64,000 bases of DNA from Roseibium aggregatum. Lineage in GTDB: Bacteria > Pseudomonadota > Alphaproteobacteria > Rhizobiales > Stappiaceae. The position numbers were made by a program, and so were the translations under genes. Below are positions 36,959-46,406 of this stretch, piece after piece; the stretch's first letter is position 1, and each line of letters begins with the position of its first letter. The notes under the pieces were generated by a model. It saw nothing but the letters and a program-made list of their open reading frames with translations. It made no database searches and was not told where the DNA came from. The DNA lies in assembly GCF_017309185.1 (NCBI RefSeq), contig NZ_JAEKJZ010000005.1:62001-126000 (forward strand). Direction: 5' to 3'.

Positions 36959-37369
36959 ATGACCGGACTGCCGCCATTTAAAAATGCGCTACGAATAGCA
37001 GGTGGCTTTGCGTTGCTCTTCGGTGCGCTGACCGTTGTTTCTGGCGGTTTCGTCCTGTTTGGCGGGCAGACTGCTATGCAACTCGCCGGAGATGCCGTCC
37101 GGTTTGTCGTCTGGTTCAATTTTCTGGCAGGTGCGGCCTATATGGCAGCAGGCATCGGGATGCTCCGGCGAAAGCGGTGGGCTTGTTGGCTCGCCCTGGC
37201 GATCCTTGCGAGTACGGTGGCCGTCATTTGCGCGTTTGCCGTTCATGTCATCCTGGGGCACGCCTACGAGACAAGAACCTGGCTCGCGTTGACGTTCAGA
37301 GCCGCTCTTTGGGCCGTCAATTCATGGATCGCCTGGAAGGCTTTGAGGAAGGCGCGCCCGGCCTGTTGA
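36959..37369 (+). CDS. Four-helix membrane protein of unknown function
   Basis: 136 residues and four hydrophobic segments (about 12-35, 48-66, 72-95, 108-128). No domain recognised. Its codon use looks like its neighbours. It starts 94 bases after the small membrane protein, on the same strand, and converges with nosX. It could be the distal end of the nir transcript or a free-standing gene. The ATG was chosen by reading frame; no strong ribosome site precedes it (CAGAGGGCATTGA). Confidence 0.6.
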   Translation: MTGLPPFKNALRIAGGFALLFGALTVVSGGFVLFGGQTAMQLAGDAVRFVVWFNFLAGAAYMAAGIGMLRRKRWACWLALAILASTVAVICAFAVHVILGHAYETRTWLALTFRAALWAVNSWIAWKALRKARPAC

Positions 37370-37407
37370 CTGAGCTCGCCGGTAAATCGCGCCTGTCGTC
37401 AGAAGCT

Positions 37408-38421
37408 TTAGACGACCCACCCCTGAGTGCCGTCATCGCGGACCACAAAGGCCCTTGTTCCGTCGAAGGCAGCCAGCGACCGTTTGAGATCGCTCTCGCG
37501 GCAGACCAGCGCTGCTGTCGATAGACCGTCGGCGATGGCCGCCGTGCGCGCCACGACGCTTGCCCCGGCGAGCCCGTTTTTGACCGTCAGCCCGGTTCTC
37601 GGGTCGAGAATGTGCGACTGGCGTCCCTCCGGGTCGAATGTCGTGCCGCGCCGCGCCGAACTTGCGACCGCCGCATCTGCCAGCTGGATTCCAACCCTGG
37701 AGCCGTCGCGTTCAGGGGCCGGGCGCAGGGTGACGGACCAGCCGGCTTCGTGGCCGGCGTCGACTGGATCGGGACCATGTCCCTGGGCAGATATTTCGCC
37801 AAGATCCACCACGACGTTCCGGCACCCGTTGGCTGAAAGCAATGCCGCCACCCTGTCGGTAACCGCCCCCTGGGCAATTCCGTTGAGCGTCAGCGCCATG
37901 CCGGGTTTCAGAAGACTGATTTCATCCTGCAGGACGCGGACATTCCCGAAGCCTGTCCGGCTCCTGGCTTCGGCAAAGCTGCCGGCGTGTTTTTCCCCAA
38001 CGGCCTTCTGCGCGTAATACTGCCACAAGGGTTGGACTGTAGGATCGAAGGCTCCGGCAGTGACCGCGTGTATTCGGCTGCAAAGGCCGAGGAGCTCCAG
38101 CATCTCAAAAGACGGCGCCTGGAGCCGTCCGGTCCGGTTCAGCCGAGACAGCTCGCTCTCGGGTCTGTAAAGACTGAAGATGTTTTCCAGGCGCCGGATT
38201 TCCGCCTCGACCATGGAGAACAAGCGGCGGGCCTCTTCCGCATCGTGGTGGATGAGGTTGACTTCCGCCCGGGCGCCAAGCGCTATTCCTGTCCAGCGGT
38301 GCAGCGATGCGGTCCCGGCCGCCGCGGCTGCCGGTAGCGCGAGGCCGGCCGCGGCGGTCGCACAGATTTTGAGGAACCGCCTGCGGTCCATCCGGTTCGA
38401 ATTCGGTCTGCCCGGCGTCAT
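37408..38421 (-). CDS. nosX: NosX, ApbE-type FAD:protein FMN transferase
   Basis: 337 residues with a Tat signal (MDRRRFLKICATAAAGLALPAAAA; a first ATG lies 10 codons earlier). ApbE-family features include IALGARAEVNL, LNRTGRL, the FAD-contact GAFDPTVQPLW and LTLNGIAQGAVTDRV, and DPRTGLTVK. It covalently attaches FMN to a threonine of NosR, which is needed for electron delivery to NosZ. Last gene of nosRZDFYLX, coupled to nosL by ATGA overlap. A housekeeping ApbE is the alternative, but location decides. Confidence 0.88.
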   Translation of the reverse strand: MTPGRPNSNRMDRRRFLKICATAAAGLALPAAAAAGTASLHRWTGIALGARAEVNLIHHDAEEARRLFSMVEAEIRRLENIFSLYRPESELSRLNRTGRLQAPSFEMLELLGLCSRIHAVTAGAFDPTVQPLWQYYAQKAVGEKHAGSFAEARSRTGFGNVRVLQDEISLLKPGMALTLNGIAQGAVTDRVAALLSANGCRNVVVDLGEISAQGHGPDPVDAGHEAGWSVTLRPAPERDGSRVGIQLADAAVASSARRGTTFDPEGRQSHILDPRTGLTVKNGLAGASVVARTAAIADGLSTAALVCRESDLKRSLAAFDGTRAFVVRDDGTQGWVV

Positions 38422-38966
38422 TTCGGAACCTCGTTCCGGCTTTCGGCCGGCAAAGGGGAAGCCGAAGAAAGTTCGACAGACCCCAGGACGTAGCTTTCCG
38501 GGATCTCTCCCAGCCGGACGACGCTGCCACCGTTGCCTTCCGCGAACCGTGCTGCGCCGGTTTCGCTGCCGAAGGGGATGGCTTCCGGCGCGCCCATGCC
38601 GCCGTTCCTTGTGCTTCCAATGACGAACCAGGCTTGCTCGGCGTCGATCCAGTTGTCTTTTCCCGGATGCGCCCAGGTCTCCGCCCTGTCCATGTCGTTC
38701 ACGTAGATGGCGGCGATGTTTTTCGGTTCTTCGGGAGACAGCCTGAAGGCGACGGCATCCCGAACCTGGGTGAACCAGATCGGGTTCGGGTTTCCCGTCA
38801 GGTGGATCTGCGCCTTGGGACCGTCATGTTCCAGAACCGTCATCTGGCAATAGTGGCCGGCGGCTTCCGGTGTCAGGGCGACCGCCGCGGGCCTGGCGAT
38901 CTGCGCCTCCTCCTGGCACGCGGTCAACAGAAGGAAGGCAAAGAGAACGGATAGACCGGTTTTCAT
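38418..38966 (-). CDS. nosL: NosL, outer-membrane copper chaperone lipoprotein
   Basis: 182 residues. The lipoprotein signal MKTGLSVLFAFLLLTAC ends in a lipobox cysteine at residue 17. The NosL domain contains GHYCQMTVLEHDGPKAQIHL, where cysteine, methionine and histidine bind Cu(I), and FVIGSTRNGGMGAPEAIPF. It delivers copper to the NosDFY complex for CuZ assembly in NosZ. ATG 38966 overlaps the nosY stop (ATGA). The open frame continues upstream to 39734, but that part is antisense-free overlap with nosY and has no signal sequence. Confidence 0.88.
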   Translation of the reverse strand: MKTGLSVLFAFLLLTACQEEAQIARPAAVALTPEAAGHYCQMTVLEHDGPKAQIHLTGNPNPIWFTQVRDAVAFRLSPEEPKNIAAIYVNDMDRAETWAHPGKDNWIDAEQAWFVIGSTRNGGMGAPEAIPFGSETGAARFAEGNGGSVVRLGEIPESYVLGSVELSSASPLPAESRNEVPK

Positions 38967-39793
38967 GGTGCAATTCTCCGTACGAGCAGGACCGAAGCCG
39001 CAAATGTCAGGGCGGCAAAGGCGGCAAGGGAGGCGAGCGCGAGGGCCGGGTCGAACGGAAGAGCTTCCGTGACGCCGGCCATCCCGCCGACCAGGTCGCT
39101 TGCGCCGAGCGCTGCAAGATTGAACAGGCGGAACGCGTCCGCGGGGTTGATCAGAACCGCATAGGGAAAGAACTCGGATGCGAATGCGCCGCTCGGGTTG
39201 GCGACCAGCGCGCCGAGGAGTGCAAGGTCGTAGAGCACGACCAGCACCAGCCAGGCGGCGATCGAGGCGGCCGCGGCGGTTCTGGATTGCCGGGTGAGCG
39301 AACTCAGCAGATACCCGACGGCCAGAAAGCAGATGCCGAGCAGGATCGATGTCGCGATCAGGCGGAGGAAATCCGTCAGCCCGGCGACGGACCCCGATCC
39401 GAGCAGAACCAGGAGACCCGCCGTCAACCCATAGCCGGCCACGAGTGCAAAAGACAGAACCAGCGTGTGACCGGCAGCCTTGCCGAGGAGGAATTCGAAG
39501 CGCGAGATCGGGCAGGAGAGGGTCATGAGCAAAGTGCCCCGCTCGACCTCGCCGCAAATGGCGTCGAATGCCAGAAGCAAGGCGATCAGCGGAACCAGAT
39601 AGACGGAAAGACTCGCCAGCGAGGCAACCGTGATCGTCAGGCGGTCGACACCCAGCGTTCCGGCCGGCGCAGATCCGAGCAAGGCGAGCGCCAGCGAAAA
39701 GACCGCAAGAATGACCGCGGCAAGCAGGATCCACCTGTTGCGGATACCGATCCGGATTTCCTGTCCGGCTACGGTGAGTATTCGGGAGAGCAT
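38963..39793 (-). CDS. nosY: NosY, ABC transporter permease
   Basis: 276 residues and six transmembrane helices, e.g. NRWILLAAVILAVFSLALALLG, LASLSVYLVPLIALLLAFDAI and TAAAASIAAWLVLVVLYDLALLG. The segment GEVERGTLLMTLSCPISRFEFLLGKAAGH is a conserved ABC-2 coupling region. With NosF and NosD it forms the NosDFY machine that moves copper or a sulfur species for CuZ assembly. It starts at ATG 39793, three bases after nosF, and is coupled to nosL. Confidence 0.9.
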   Translation of the reverse strand: MLSRILTVAGQEIRIGIRNRWILLAAVILAVFSLALALLGSAPAGTLGVDRLTITVASLASLSVYLVPLIALLLAFDAICGEVERGTLLMTLSCPISRFEFLLGKAAGHTLVLSFALVAGYGLTAGLLVLLGSGSVAGLTDFLRLIATSILLGICFLAVGYLLSSLTRQSRTAAAASIAAWLVLVVLYDLALLGALVANPSGAFASEFFPYAVLINPADAFRLFNLAALGASDLVGGMAGVTEALPFDPALALASLAAFAALTFAASVLLVRRIAP

Positions 39794-39796
39794 TGG

Positions 39797-40702
39797 TCAG
39801 GTCTCCTTTTGAGCCGCGTTGGAAAAATGCCGGTAGACGTCGTCCAGGCTCGGGGCGTGAACGTCAACGTCCTCGACCAGATCTCCCAGGGCGCCGATCG
39901 CCGAGAGCGTGCGGATCTTGTCATCGGCGCGGCAGTCGAACTCGACCGAACGGCCGTTCACGCGTCCGCCGCCCAGGCTTTCCGACACCTGGGCAAGGTC
40001 TTCCGGTCGGGTCCAGACCTTCAGGCGGATCGGCAGTCCGGCCTGGGTACGCAACCGGCTGAGATCGTCATCGGCGACGAGCCGTCCCTTGGAGAGAATA
40101 AGAACCCTGTCGGTTCTTGCCTCGAGTTCGGTCAGCGCGTGGGACGAGAGCAGCACCGTCGTACCCCGGTTGGCGATTTCACCGATCAGTTCGTAGACAT
40201 TCTGTCTGGAAACGGGATCGAGGCCGGAAGTGGGCTCATCCAGAAGCACAAGACGCGGATGACCGATGAGCGCCTGTGCAAGTCCGAGACGCTGACGCAT
40301 GCCCTTGGAATAAGTGCCGACCCGGCGTTTCGCGGCATCCGCAAGGCCGACCCTCTCCAGCAGATCCATCGCCCCGGAGGGCTTTTCCCCCTTCAGACGG
40401 GCGTAGAAGACCAGGACTTCCTTGCCGGTCAGTGACGCCGGAAACGCGACCGACTCGGGCAGATAGGCAGTGTTGCGGCGGGCCTCATGACTGCCTGGAG
40501 CCGCGCCAAGGACCGAGATGCCGCCGCCGTCGCTTTTCAGGAAGCCGAGAACGAGCTTGAAGAGTGTCGTCTTGCCGGCGCCGTTGTGACCGAGCAAGGC
40601 GATGCGTTCGCCGGGGCTCAGGCTGAAGGAAACCCGGTCCACGGCCTTGTAACCGGAAAAGGATTTGCAAACGTCCTGCACCTTGAGCGTTGGTTGAGTC
40701 AT
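39797..40702 (-). CDS. nosF: NosF, ABC transporter ATPase
   Basis: 301 residues. Walker A is LLGHNGAGKTT, the Q-loop lies near YLPESVAF, the signature is YSKGMRQRLGLAQAL and Walker B is LVLLDEPTSG. A C-terminal domain of about 90 residues follows. It supplies energy for NosDFY in NosZ maturation. ATG 40702 overlaps the nosD stop (ATGA). A long in-frame extension to 40864 lies inside nosD and was rejected because the ATPase fold begins at MTQPTLKV. Confidence 0.92.
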   Translation of the reverse strand: MTQPTLKVQDVCKSFSGYKAVDRVSFSLSPGERIALLGHNGAGKTTLFKLVLGFLKSDGGGISVLGAAPGSHEARRNTAYLPESVAFPASLTGKEVLVFYARLKGEKPSGAMDLLERVGLADAAKRRVGTYSKGMRQRLGLAQALIGHPRLVLLDEPTSGLDPVSRQNVYELIGEIANRGTTVLLSSHALTELEARTDRVLILSKGRLVADDDLSRLRTQAGLPIRLKVWTRPEDLAQVSESLGGGRVNGRSVEFDCRADDKIRTLSAIGALGDLVEDVDVHAPSLDDVYRHFSNAAQKET

Positions 40703-41982
40703 CCTTGGACTCCCGAATTCGGCACGGACCGTGCCGGTGGATGCATCAGCGGAGCGTTGTCGACGATCCCGCCGGGAAGAAGGGCCGGAAACTGGGACTG
40801 GGTCCAGCGCAGAAGCTGGACCGCCGGACTGCCGATCAGGAGTTTGGCCGACGGCTGGGTCCACAGGACCTGGTCGACCATGTCGTTCGGACGGTAGGCG
40901 GTATCGGCAAGGCCGTCGCCGTTCATGTCGAAGGCCGGATGGTCGCTCCAGAAATTTCCGCGTCCGTCGGTGCTCCAGTCGAGCTGGCGGCTGCCGACAT
41001 ACTTCACCTGCGTCCTGTTGCCGACGAAGGCGTTTTCCCTGAACGCGTTATTCGCCGACCCGGCGGTGAAGTGAATGCCGATGGGACACCCCTGGAAAAG
41101 GTTGCCGGTGACCTCGTTCTTGTTGGCGTTGTACATGAACAGGCATTTCTCGCCGCCGCCCTCAACCTGGTTGTCCCGGATTTTGGAATGATTGGCGTAG
41201 TTCAGCATCAAACCGTGGTTCCGGTCACCGATCGAAAGGTTGCCGCGGACAGTGAGCCGGTCTGAAAACATCAGCGCATAGCCAATGTCGTTGCCTTCGG
41301 AGACGTTGTTTTCGATCACGCCCCGGTTGCCATGCATGTAGTGAACCGCAAAGCGAAGCGTTTCGAACCGGTTGTTTCGAAATGTGTCCTTGTGGCTGGT
41401 ATTGACGAATATCCCGTCCCGGCCGAAACGGATCGTGTTGAATTCGGCCAGAAGATCAGGTGCATTCCAGACGTAGATCCCGTTGCCGCGCTCGTTCATG
41501 CGCAGGTCCTGCCGGCCTTCGATCAGATTGTTGGCGACAACGGCGTTGCGGGCGCCATGGACATCGACACCTGTCAGGTTGTTCAGGATCCTGTTGTCCC
41601 GGACGATCGCTCGATGGGCGGTCTTGGTGAGCTTCACACCGGCGTCGAGGGTTTCCTGCGAAAGCCCCGACCCCGTCAGGGTCAGACCAATGATAGCCGC
41701 ATCCGGCGCGGTGACCGTAATGACGCTGCCCGTTCCGTCGCCGACGACACGGGCAGTACCCGCGCCGGTCAGGGTAACCGCTTTGTCGAGAACGATCGGA
41801 CCGTCATGATCGCCGGGCGCAAGCCGGAGAACGTCTCCGGCCTGTGCTTTTTTCAGTACGTCTTGCAAGGCACCCTGTTCGGCGGCAACGGACCAGTCCT
41901 TCGCCGCGGCGGCTCCGCAGGCCGCGATAAACGCGGCAAGAACGGTTACTTGTCCCGCAAATTTGAACAGGGCGCGTTGCAT
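40699..41982 (-). CDS. nosD: NosD, periplasmic parallel beta-helix protein
   Basis: 427 residues: signal peptide (LFKFAGQVTVLAAFIAACGAAAA) and a right-handed beta-helix of NosD repeats, e.g. IVRDNRILNNLTGVDVHGARNAVVANNLI and GNRGVIENNVSEGNDIGYALM. It docks on NosFY and passes copper, received from NosL, to apo-NosZ. ATG 41982 sits 2 bases after the nosZ stop. An in-frame start at 42051 lies inside nosZ and lacks a signal peptide, so was rejected. Confidence 0.92.
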   Translation of the reverse strand: MQRALFKFAGQVTVLAAFIAACGAAAAKDWSVAAEQGALQDVLKKAQAGDVLRLAPGDHDGPIVLDKAVTLTGAGTARVVGDGTGSVITVTAPDAAIIGLTLTGSGLSQETLDAGVKLTKTAHRAIVRDNRILNNLTGVDVHGARNAVVANNLIEGRQDLRMNERGNGIYVWNAPDLLAEFNTIRFGRDGIFVNTSHKDTFRNNRFETLRFAVHYMHGNRGVIENNVSEGNDIGYALMFSDRLTVRGNLSIGDRNHGLMLNYANHSKIRDNQVEGGGEKCLFMYNANKNEVTGNLFQGCPIGIHFTAGSANNAFRENAFVGNRTQVKYVGSRQLDWSTDGRGNFWSDHPAFDMNGDGLADTAYRPNDMVDQVLWTQPSAKLLIGSPAVQLLRWTQSQFPALLPGGIVDNAPLMHPPARSVPNSGVQG

Positions 41983-41984
41983 GG

Positions 41985-43895
41985 TCAGACGTTCCTTGGC
42001 TCGACAAACATCCGGCCGCGCATCTCCATGTGAAGAGCGTGGCAGAACCACTGGCAGTAGTACCAGTGCACGCCGGGACGCTCGGCGACGAAGGTCACCG
42101 ATGCCGTGGCCTGAGGTGCGACTTCCATGGCGACACCGTAGTTCGACAGGCAGAAGCCGTGGGTCAGGTCGTCGATATCGTCGATATTCGTGACATAGAC
42201 CGTGACCTCGTCTCCTTGCTTCACGGTGAATTTCTCGAGGCTGAAGGTCGGTGCAACCGAGTGCATGTAGACCCGCACCTTGTTGCCGTCGCGAATGATG
42301 TCCTCGGCACTTTCAAGGTCCACGCCGTCTGCTTCGGCCTGCTTGATCGCATCCGCGAACATCGGGTCGTCCCGGTTCCAGACGATTGCCGGGTTCACCT
42401 TGGACCTGTGTACGATGATGCTGTCATGCGGTTCGGCGAAAGTCGGTCCGTCATGAACCACTTTCATTTCGTCGCCGGAAATGTCGATGAGCTGCTCGTT
42501 TTCAGGTTTCAGCGGACCGACATTCAGGAAGCGGTCCTTTGAAAACTTGTTCATCGAGATCAGCCACTTGCCGTCCGCTTCCGCGGTCTCGCCCATGGAC
42601 GTGGAATTGTGGCCGGGCTGATAATGGACGTCGACCTTTGAGATGATGGGATCGACGTCTTCCCCGGCATAGGCACGGATCGCCTTGTCCAGGTTCCATT
42701 TCACCACCTGGCTGTCCAGGAACAGGGTGGTGAAGGCGTTGCCCTTGCCGTCGAACGCCGTGTGCAGCGGACCGAGGCCGAGCTGCGGCTCGCCGACCAC
42801 CGCCGAGCGTGGGTCGGCATTGTCGCTGAACAGCGCGTCCACCTTGGTCACGTCGATGATCGAGACGGTCGGCGACAGTTTGCCGTTGATGACGATGTGC
42901 TTCTTGTCCGGAGCCGCGTTACAGCCGTGGGGGCTGTTCGGGATCGGGATGTAGCGGGTGAACTGGGAATTGGCCGGCTTGCGTCCGTCGAGAACCGGCA
43001 CGCCGTTGTGCTCCTCGTAGTTCCCGGCCTTCACCGCGTCCTCGATCGCCTTGATGTTGAAGACAACGCAGTGATCCAGCTCGTTTTCGGTCATTTCGGC
43101 AAGGTTCATGCCCATTTCCGAGTTGTAGCTGGTCGAAAAGGCGTATTTGCCCTGATAGTCGGCATCGCAGTTGTCGAGGTTGCCGGAAACCAGCACCTGC
43201 CACGCGACCTTCATTTCATCGCCGTCGATCGCCGTGAAGATACAGCTGTACTTGGACGGATCGTCGAGGATCTTGCCGTCGTTGACCAGCGGAGCCTCGT
43301 GCTCGCCATTGGCGAAGATATATCCGGTGCGCGGATACTTCTGAGGCCGCATGCCGTGAATGTCGTGCGCGTTGGGGATCTCGAGGATCTTGTCGCATTT
43401 CATTGTCGTGCAGTTGATGCGGGCAACGCGGGTGTTCGCCTTGTCGTTGGCGAAGATATAGCGTCCGTCATAGGTGCCGTCGGTGAACGACATGTGCGGG
43501 TGGTGCAGGTCGCCATTGTCATAGGTGACCTTGCCCTGAGCGGCGAGATAGGCCTTGGTTTCGGGGAGCAGACCCTCAGTCAGGATCTTGAGCGACTCGT
43601 TGGTCTGGCCCCAGCCGGTCGCCGAGCAACGGTTGAAGACGGGAATGCGCATCAGTTCGCGCATCGACGGGACGCCGAGAATGCGCAGCTCTCCGGTCTG
43701 GCCTGACGACCAGAAACCGTAATATTCGTCCAGTTCTCCGGGAGAGAGTTCGAATTTCTGGTGACCGTCCTGCGCGAAAACCGGGGTGGCACCGGAAACG
43801 GCGACGGCACCCATTCCTGCGACGACGGCGGTCTTGGCAGTACCGCCCAGAAGATCCCGGCGGGATACGCCTCGTTTTTCTTCAGATTCCTTCAT
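41985..43895 (-). CDS. nosZ: Nitrous oxide reductase NosZ (clade I, Tat-exported)
   Basis: 636 residues. The Tat signal [20 protein letters not shown] marks clade I. The N-terminal propeller has the CuZ ligands ([36 protein letters not shown]) and the C-terminal cupredoxin has CuA in [12 protein letters not shown]. It reduces N2O to N2 in the periplasm as a homodimer. ATG lies behind GAAGGAGTATAGCC, the best ribosome site of the operon. It is 30 bases downstream of nosR and just before nosD. All metal ligands I could check are present. Confidence 0.97.
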   Translation of the reverse strand: MKESEEKRGVSRRDLLGGTAKTAVVAGMGAVAVSGATPVFAQDGHQKFELSPGELDEYYGFWSSGQTGELRILGVPSMRELMRIPVFNRCSATGWGQTNESLKILTEGLLPETKAYLAAQGKVTYDNGDLHHPHMSFTDGTYDGRYIFANDKANTRVARINCTTMKCDKILEIPNAHDIHGMRPQKYPRTGYIFANGEHEAPLVNDGKILDDPSKYSCIFTAIDGDEMKVAWQVLVSGNLDNCDADYQGKYAFSTSYNSEMGMNLAEMTENELDHCVVFNIKAIEDAVKAGNYEEHNGVPVLDGRKPANSQFTRYIPIPNSPHGCNAAPDKKHIVINGKLSPTVSIIDVTKVDALFSDNADPRSAVVGEPQLGLGPLHTAFDGKGNAFTTLFLDSQVVKWNLDKAIRAYAGEDVDPIISKVDVHYQPGHNSTSMGETAEADGKWLISMNKFSKDRFLNVGPLKPENEQLIDISGDEMKVVHDGPTFAEPHDSIIVHRSKVNPAIVWNRDDPMFADAIKQAEADGVDLESAEDIIRDGNKVRVYMHSVAPTFSLEKFTVKQGDEVTVYVTNIDDIDDLTHGFCLSNYGVAMEVAPQATASVTFVAERPGVHWYYCQWFCHALHMEMRGRMFVEPRNV

Positions 43896-43925
43896 GGCTA
43901 TACTCCTTCGTTTGCCTCGTGAAGG

Positions 43926-46127
43926 TTATTCGGCGGGAACCGGATGGGCGTCAGCCGCCTCCGTTTCCGGTTTCGCCAGACCTGTCTGCTTCTCGAAACG
44001 GCGTCTCTTCGCCAGTTTCTTGATGCAGACGGGACATTTCTGGTCGTGCTGATAGAGCACCTGGCAATGCAGGCAGTTCAGGCACTCGTTCGGGTTGATG
44101 TGGCCCTCCGGATGGATCGCCTGGACCATGCATTCGTTGGCGCAGCGGTGGCACGGATTGCCGCATTCGCGGTAGCGCTTCAGCCAGTCGAACATCCTCA
44201 GCCTTGCCGGTATCGCCAGAGCCGCGCCAAGCGGACACAGGTACCGGCAGTAGAAGCGCTCGATGAACAGGCCGGCGGTCAGAAGCACGACAACGAAGAG
44301 AACGAACGGCCAGGCGCGCTGGAACTTCAGGATGATGGCGGTCTTGAATGGTTCGACCTCGGCGTAATGCTCGGCGACATCCAGCGAATAAAGCGACAGT
44401 CCGAACAGCACGAGAAAGATCATGTACTTGATCGGCCAAAGGCGCTCGTGCAAACCCCAGGGAACTTCGAACTGGGGGATGCGGCAGAACTTCGCCAGCC
44501 TGTTGGTCAGTTCCTGCAGGGCGCCGAAGGGGCAAAGCCAGCCACAATAGGCGCCGCGCCCCCAGAAGAGCAGGGCAGCCGCCACCGAAAACCACAGCAG
44601 AAAGACCAGCGGGTCCATCAGGAAGGCATCCCAGCTGAAATCGGTGGTCAGCGCCGAGAAGAAGGCGAGAACATTGACGACGGAGAGCTGAGCGTTTTCC
44701 ATCCAGCCCAGCCAGACGAGCGTGAAGGTCAGAAAGGCGATGCGGAACCAGAAGGTGAAGCGCTCGTTGCGCGTGACCTGCATCTGGAAAAAGAACACCA
44801 GCGTCAGCACGCCGACCGCGGTTGCCAGAACCACAACATCGGTTTTCCGGTCGTCCCAGATGCGCGCCCAGAGTGCACGCGGAGCGCCGTCGTCTGCGGC
44901 CGCTGCTCCATCGGCCGGATCGCGTGGCGCGGCTCCTTCCGGTGGGGCGACCGTTTTCAGGTAGGTTTCCGGGAGTCTGTAGCCGAGGTCGAAGGTCAGA
45001 AAGACCTTGTCGATCGGCCCGACGGCCCGCTGAACGAGAAGCTGCAGCCGGAAATCCCCGGCGGGATCGAACTCGGAATCCGCCGGAATGATGAACAGGT
45101 CCATTTCGGTGAAGGCTGGCGCACCGTCGGTGGCAATCTCGCCGACGCGGGTCTGCTGACGGTCGTGGAACCGTACGGAAATGTCGTCCTGGATCAACTG
45201 GATGCGGTCGAAAATGCCTCCGCGCACGTAGCCCGATCCCTTAAAGGAATAGCGACCCCGCCCCATGACGAGAAGCGCGTGCTCTCCCTCCTTCAGTCGC
45301 TTTTGAAGGTTCGCGTATTCCGCGTCTCCCAGCAGGGACAGTCCGATGGAGGGCACATCGGCGAGTGCGAGATAAAGATCGATGAAGGTATCGGTCTCCG
45401 GACCGCTTTCCGGACGGCCAATGGCCCGTGCATCGCCTTGCTCGGCAAATGCCTGGTTGATCTGAGCGACGTCGAGCGACAGACGGCGAACCGACCCGTC
45501 GCCGGTCAGGGTCATCCAGTCCTGAACATCCTGTTTCGAAGCATCGATTTCCTTCGCGGGACCGGATGGTCCGGCCTCGACGGCAAGTCCGCCCAGACCG
45601 AGCGCGCGCGCGACCTTCAATCCGGCCCGGACGATTGAATCGTCGATGACCATGATGGTAACGGTCGCCCCGGAGATGATGTCCAGATCGTGCGCGGAGC
45701 CGCCGCTTTCGGCCTCGGCCTTGAGGTCGAGGCCGGCGTATTTCTCGGTAACGGCCTTGATCTTGCTGTCCGGGATCCCGATCAGAACGATCGGCTCGGA
45801 GTGTTTCACCAGGCGAACCCCGGTAAGTACGGCATTCGGATCGACGCCAACGAGCGTGTGGATCGGCTTGCCGGAGTATCCCGTTGTCGAAACGAAGTCC
45901 GAGGTCAGGAAAACCCAACCGATCGTCTCGCCGCCCTTCAGGGCCGGGACGACCGGAGCGTCCTCCCGGATCGCGCCATAGGTCTCTGCACCAGGCACCA
46001 GTTCGGAGACGGAAGTCGTCTCCAGGAAGCGTCCGACATCCGATGCGAAGGACTGTTCCGTGACCGTCAGAGTTGCCGCGAGGGCGAAGCAGAGGAAAAC
46101 AGCGAATTTTTGCAGGCAGCGTGGCAC
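43926..46127 (-). CDS. nosR: NosR, membrane flavoprotein/iron-sulfur electron donor and regulator of nosZ
   Basis: 733 residues. After a signal segment, the periplasmic FMN domain carries SGATVT, whose threonine takes the covalent FMN. Five to six transmembrane helices follow, with GAYCGWLCPFGALQEL and FYCRYLCPLGA motifs. Two cytoplasmic [4Fe-4S] clusters close the protein (CGNPCHRCANEC and CLNCLHCQVLYQHDQKCPVC). It is needed for N2O reduction in vivo and for nosZ expression. The start is GTG 46127 with GGAGG nine bases before. Driven by the box at 46199. Confidence 0.93.
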   Translation of the reverse strand: MPRCLQKFAVFLCFALAATLTVTEQSFASDVGRFLETTSVSELVPGAETYGAIREDAPVVPALKGGETIGWVFLTSDFVSTTGYSGKPIHTLVGVDPNAVLTGVRLVKHSEPIVLIGIPDSKIKAVTEKYAGLDLKAEAESGGSAHDLDIISGATVTIMVIDDSIVRAGLKVARALGLGGLAVEAGPSGPAKEIDASKQDVQDWMTLTGDGSVRRLSLDVAQINQAFAEQGDARAIGRPESGPETDTFIDLYLALADVPSIGLSLLGDAEYANLQKRLKEGEHALLVMGRGRYSFKGSGYVRGGIFDRIQLIQDDISVRFHDRQQTRVGEIATDGAPAFTEMDLFIIPADSEFDPAGDFRLQLLVQRAVGPIDKVFLTFDLGYRLPETYLKTVAPPEGAAPRDPADGAAAADDGAPRALWARIWDDRKTDVVVLATAVGVLTLVFFFQMQVTRNERFTFWFRIAFLTFTLVWLGWMENAQLSVVNVLAFFSALTTDFSWDAFLMDPLVFLLWFSVAAALLFWGRGAYCGWLCPFGALQELTNRLAKFCRIPQFEVPWGLHERLWPIKYMIFLVLFGLSLYSLDVAEHYAEVEPFKTAIILKFQRAWPFVLFVVVLLTAGLFIERFYCRYLCPLGAALAIPARLRMFDWLKRYRECGNPCHRCANECMVQAIHPEGHINPNECLNCLHCQVLYQHDQKCPVCIKKLAKRRRFEKQTGLAKPETEAADAHPVPAE

Positions 46128-46198
46128 TTAAGAGCCTCCGAACCGCTCGACGTTATATTTGTTCGACAGTTCAGTCGCACAGTCAGACCGGTTTGGAA

Positions 46199-46212
46199 TT
46201 GACGCTGGTCAA
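46199..46212 (-). promoter_or_regulatory. FNR/NNR-type box for nosRZDFYLX
   Basis: TTGACGCTGGTCAA, a perfect TTGAC-N4-GTCAA. A class II start near 46164 leaves about 37 bases to the nosR GTG. Confidence 0.87.
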
Positions 46213-46340
46213 GTAAATGTAAAAAAACATAAAGTTAAATTTCACTATATTATAATATATGAAAGTATAGTTGGAAAATGAAATCCCGAAAAAGCGGAAT
46301 TATAAATATATATCGGATTTCATATCTTTCTAATACTGAA
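46213..46340. other. AT-rich tract upstream of the nosR box
   Basis: About 128 bases that are mostly A and T (long A-runs, TATATTATAATATATG, ATAAATATATAT) in a 62% GC sequence. It contains ATGAAATCC (46278-46286) and its inverted copy (46315-46323). No gene. It lies on the upstream side of the nosR promoter, so an UP element, a bent region or a nucleoid-protein site is plausible. Confidence 0.7.
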
Positions 46341-46406
46341 TTCGACTCCTGTTGCACGCAACCCGAAACGTCGCTGCGTCCGAGCAACCTTCGGGCGCGT
46401 GCCGGT

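Noticed and set aside
38967..39734. N-terminal extension of nosL
   Set aside because: The open frame overlaps nosY out of frame; the lipoprotein signal at 38966 marks the true start.
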